64,000 bases of DNA, taken from NCBI RefSeq assembly GCF_014651595.1, contig NZ_BMXE01000003.1, forward strand, positions 434,001-498,000, read 5' to 3'. Under the pieces are notes generated by a model that ran no database searches, was not told the DNA's origin, and was given only the letters and a program-made list of their open reading frames with translations. How positions within the stretch are numbered: the stretch's first letter is position 1; each line of letters begins with the position of its first letter. The position numbers and the translations under genes were made by a program. The DNA is from Pseudovibrio japonicus. Its GTDB lineage: Bacteria > Pseudomonadota > Alphaproteobacteria > Rhizobiales > Stappiaceae. Positions 63,115 to 64,000 of this stretch are shown piece by piece.

Positions 63115-64000
63115 TTAGGCGTGTTCTAATAAACGAGCATTAAGCGATTGGGGTGAAAGCGTTGCCGGTGCTGCGCCGGTCGCTTCCACTGTAATTGATG
63201 CTGAAGCAAGGCCGCTTTTTACTGCTGAAACCGGGTCTTCATTGAGGCAGCTTGCATAAAGGAAGCCTGCAATAAAGGCGTCACCGGCGCCAGTAACGTC
63301 CACGGGTACAACAGAAAAGGGGGTGTGCGAGCTCGTGCTGCCTGCACAGTGAAGGGCCAGCGGTTTGTTGGCATTACTGACCAGCACGGTTGCAATACCC
63401 GTTGCTGCCAGCTTCTGTGCGAGTTCTTCTGCTGTGAACTCACCTGGCTTGGACGACAACAGGGCAGCAGCTTCATCTGTGTTGGTGAAAAGTATATCGA
63501 TCTTTGACAGGAGCGGGCGCAGTTTGGGGGCCTTTGCAATTGAAACGGTGTCAGCTGCGAGCAGGCGCTGGCCCTTGGCGTTGGCGAGCGACAGAAGGGT
63601 GGCTTCTTCCAGATTGGTTTCGCAGAGCCAGATATCGCAGCCCAGCAGTGCCTGCGGGATTGGATTTTTCTCTGAGAAACTGACCTTCGAAGTGATCTCA
63701 CTATCAGAAATGGCGGAGAACAAGGTGCCATCGGGATTGTGGAGCGCAAGATAGGAGCCGGTTCGTCCACCGGCCACTGTGGTGATGCTGGATGTATCGA
63801 TCCCGCATTCCGACAGGCTACTTGTGAGGAAGGCTCCGTCTGCGTCATCTCCCAGACAGCCGTGCATTGTTGGTTTCATGCCTAGCCGCGCCATGGCTCG
63901 CGCGATGTTAGCCCCGACGCCTCCGGCCCGGGACATAATCTTTCCTGGTGTGGAGGTGTCCGGTTTAAACGGTCGATCTGCATGGGCAATTCTGTCCAGA
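63115..64000 (-). CDS. psuK: Pseudouridine kinase, PfkB family, 5' end outside window
   Basis: The frame runs off the right edge, so the start is missing; the visible part is about 295 residues. The upstream codons read RPFKPDTSTPGKIMSRAGGV then GANIARAMARLGM, the PfkB substrate-binding motif, so the ATG at 63936 is internal. The C-terminal PfkB signature VDVTGAGDAFIAGFLYASCL carries the catalytic aspartate of the GAGD motif. It phosphorylates pseudouridine for PsuG. Confidence 0.92.
   Translation of the reverse strand, partial: LDRIAHADRPFKPDTSTPGKIMSRAGGVGANIARAMARLGMKPTMHGCLGDDADGAFLTSSLSECGIDTSSITTVAGGRTGSYLALHNPDGTLFSAISDSEITSKVSFSEKNPIPQALLGCDIWLCETNLEEATLLSLANAKGQRLLAADTVSIAKAPKLRPLLSKIDILFTNTDEAAALLSSKPGEFTAEELAQKLAATGIATVLVSNANKPLALHCAGSTSSHTPFSVVPVDVTGAGDAFIAGFLYASCLNEDPVSAVKSGLASASITVEATGAAPATLSPQSLNARLLEHA

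Overview
The window is a 64 kb piece of an alphaproteobacterial chromosome. Three things point to Hyphomicrobiales, most likely a marine Stappiaceae member such as Pseudovibrio (an inference from gene content, not from a search). The flagellar cluster has alphaproteobacterial-only parts (FlaF, FlbT, FliX, DUF6468, MotE-like). There are CtrA boxes and a CckA kinase. A very large repeat protein resembles the growth pole ring protein GPR of Agrobacterium (RgsE of Sinorhizobium). No rRNA, tRNA, CRISPR array, insertion sequence or prophage was seen.

Layout. 1-3.8 kb: an Mla-type lipid transport operon (permease fragment, MlaF ATPase, MlaD with a very long helical tail, auxiliary lipoprotein). 3.9-8.8 kb: cyclopropane fatty acid synthase, an FMN reductase-like protein, a pirin gene divergent from a LysR regulator, and a DUF5671 membrane protein. 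9.0-16.4 kb: the giant GPR-like gene. 16.8-29.2 kb: housekeeping and accessory genes, namely an orphan Hpt protein, a 2Fe-2S ferredoxin, an MFS transporter divergent from an AraC regulator, a secreted DUF3011 protein, a CoxE-type VWA protein, GrpB, YcjX/YcjF, SixA and a MoxR ATPase.

29.4-61.2 kb: a flagellar superlocus in several transcription units. These are flgE-flgK-flgL; flbT-flaF; one flagellin; a FlaG-like gene; flgI-flgJ-flgN; fliX; dksA; flgF-flgG-flgA-flgH; fliL-fliM-DUF6468-motE and a 1299-residue TPR protein; fliO-fliP; and flgB-flgC-fliE-fliQ-fliR-flhB followed by cckA. 61.3-64 kb: a small lipoprotein and the pseudouridine catabolism pair psuG-psuK, with psuK running off the window.

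Regulation can be partly read from the DNA. Perfect TTAA-N7-TTAA CtrA boxes lie upstream of flgB (two), flgE, the flagellin and between the GPR-like gene and its divergent neighbour. Sigma-54 type -24/-12 elements lie upstream of flgE, flgI and flgF. With fliX, flbT and cckA present, this suggests a Caulobacter-like hierarchy in which CckA-CtrA drives early flagellar genes and the polar growth gene, sigma-54 drives hook, rod and ring genes, and FlbT acts on flagellin mRNA. The genes for FliF, FliG, FliN, FliI, FlhA, FlgD and the stators are not in this window.
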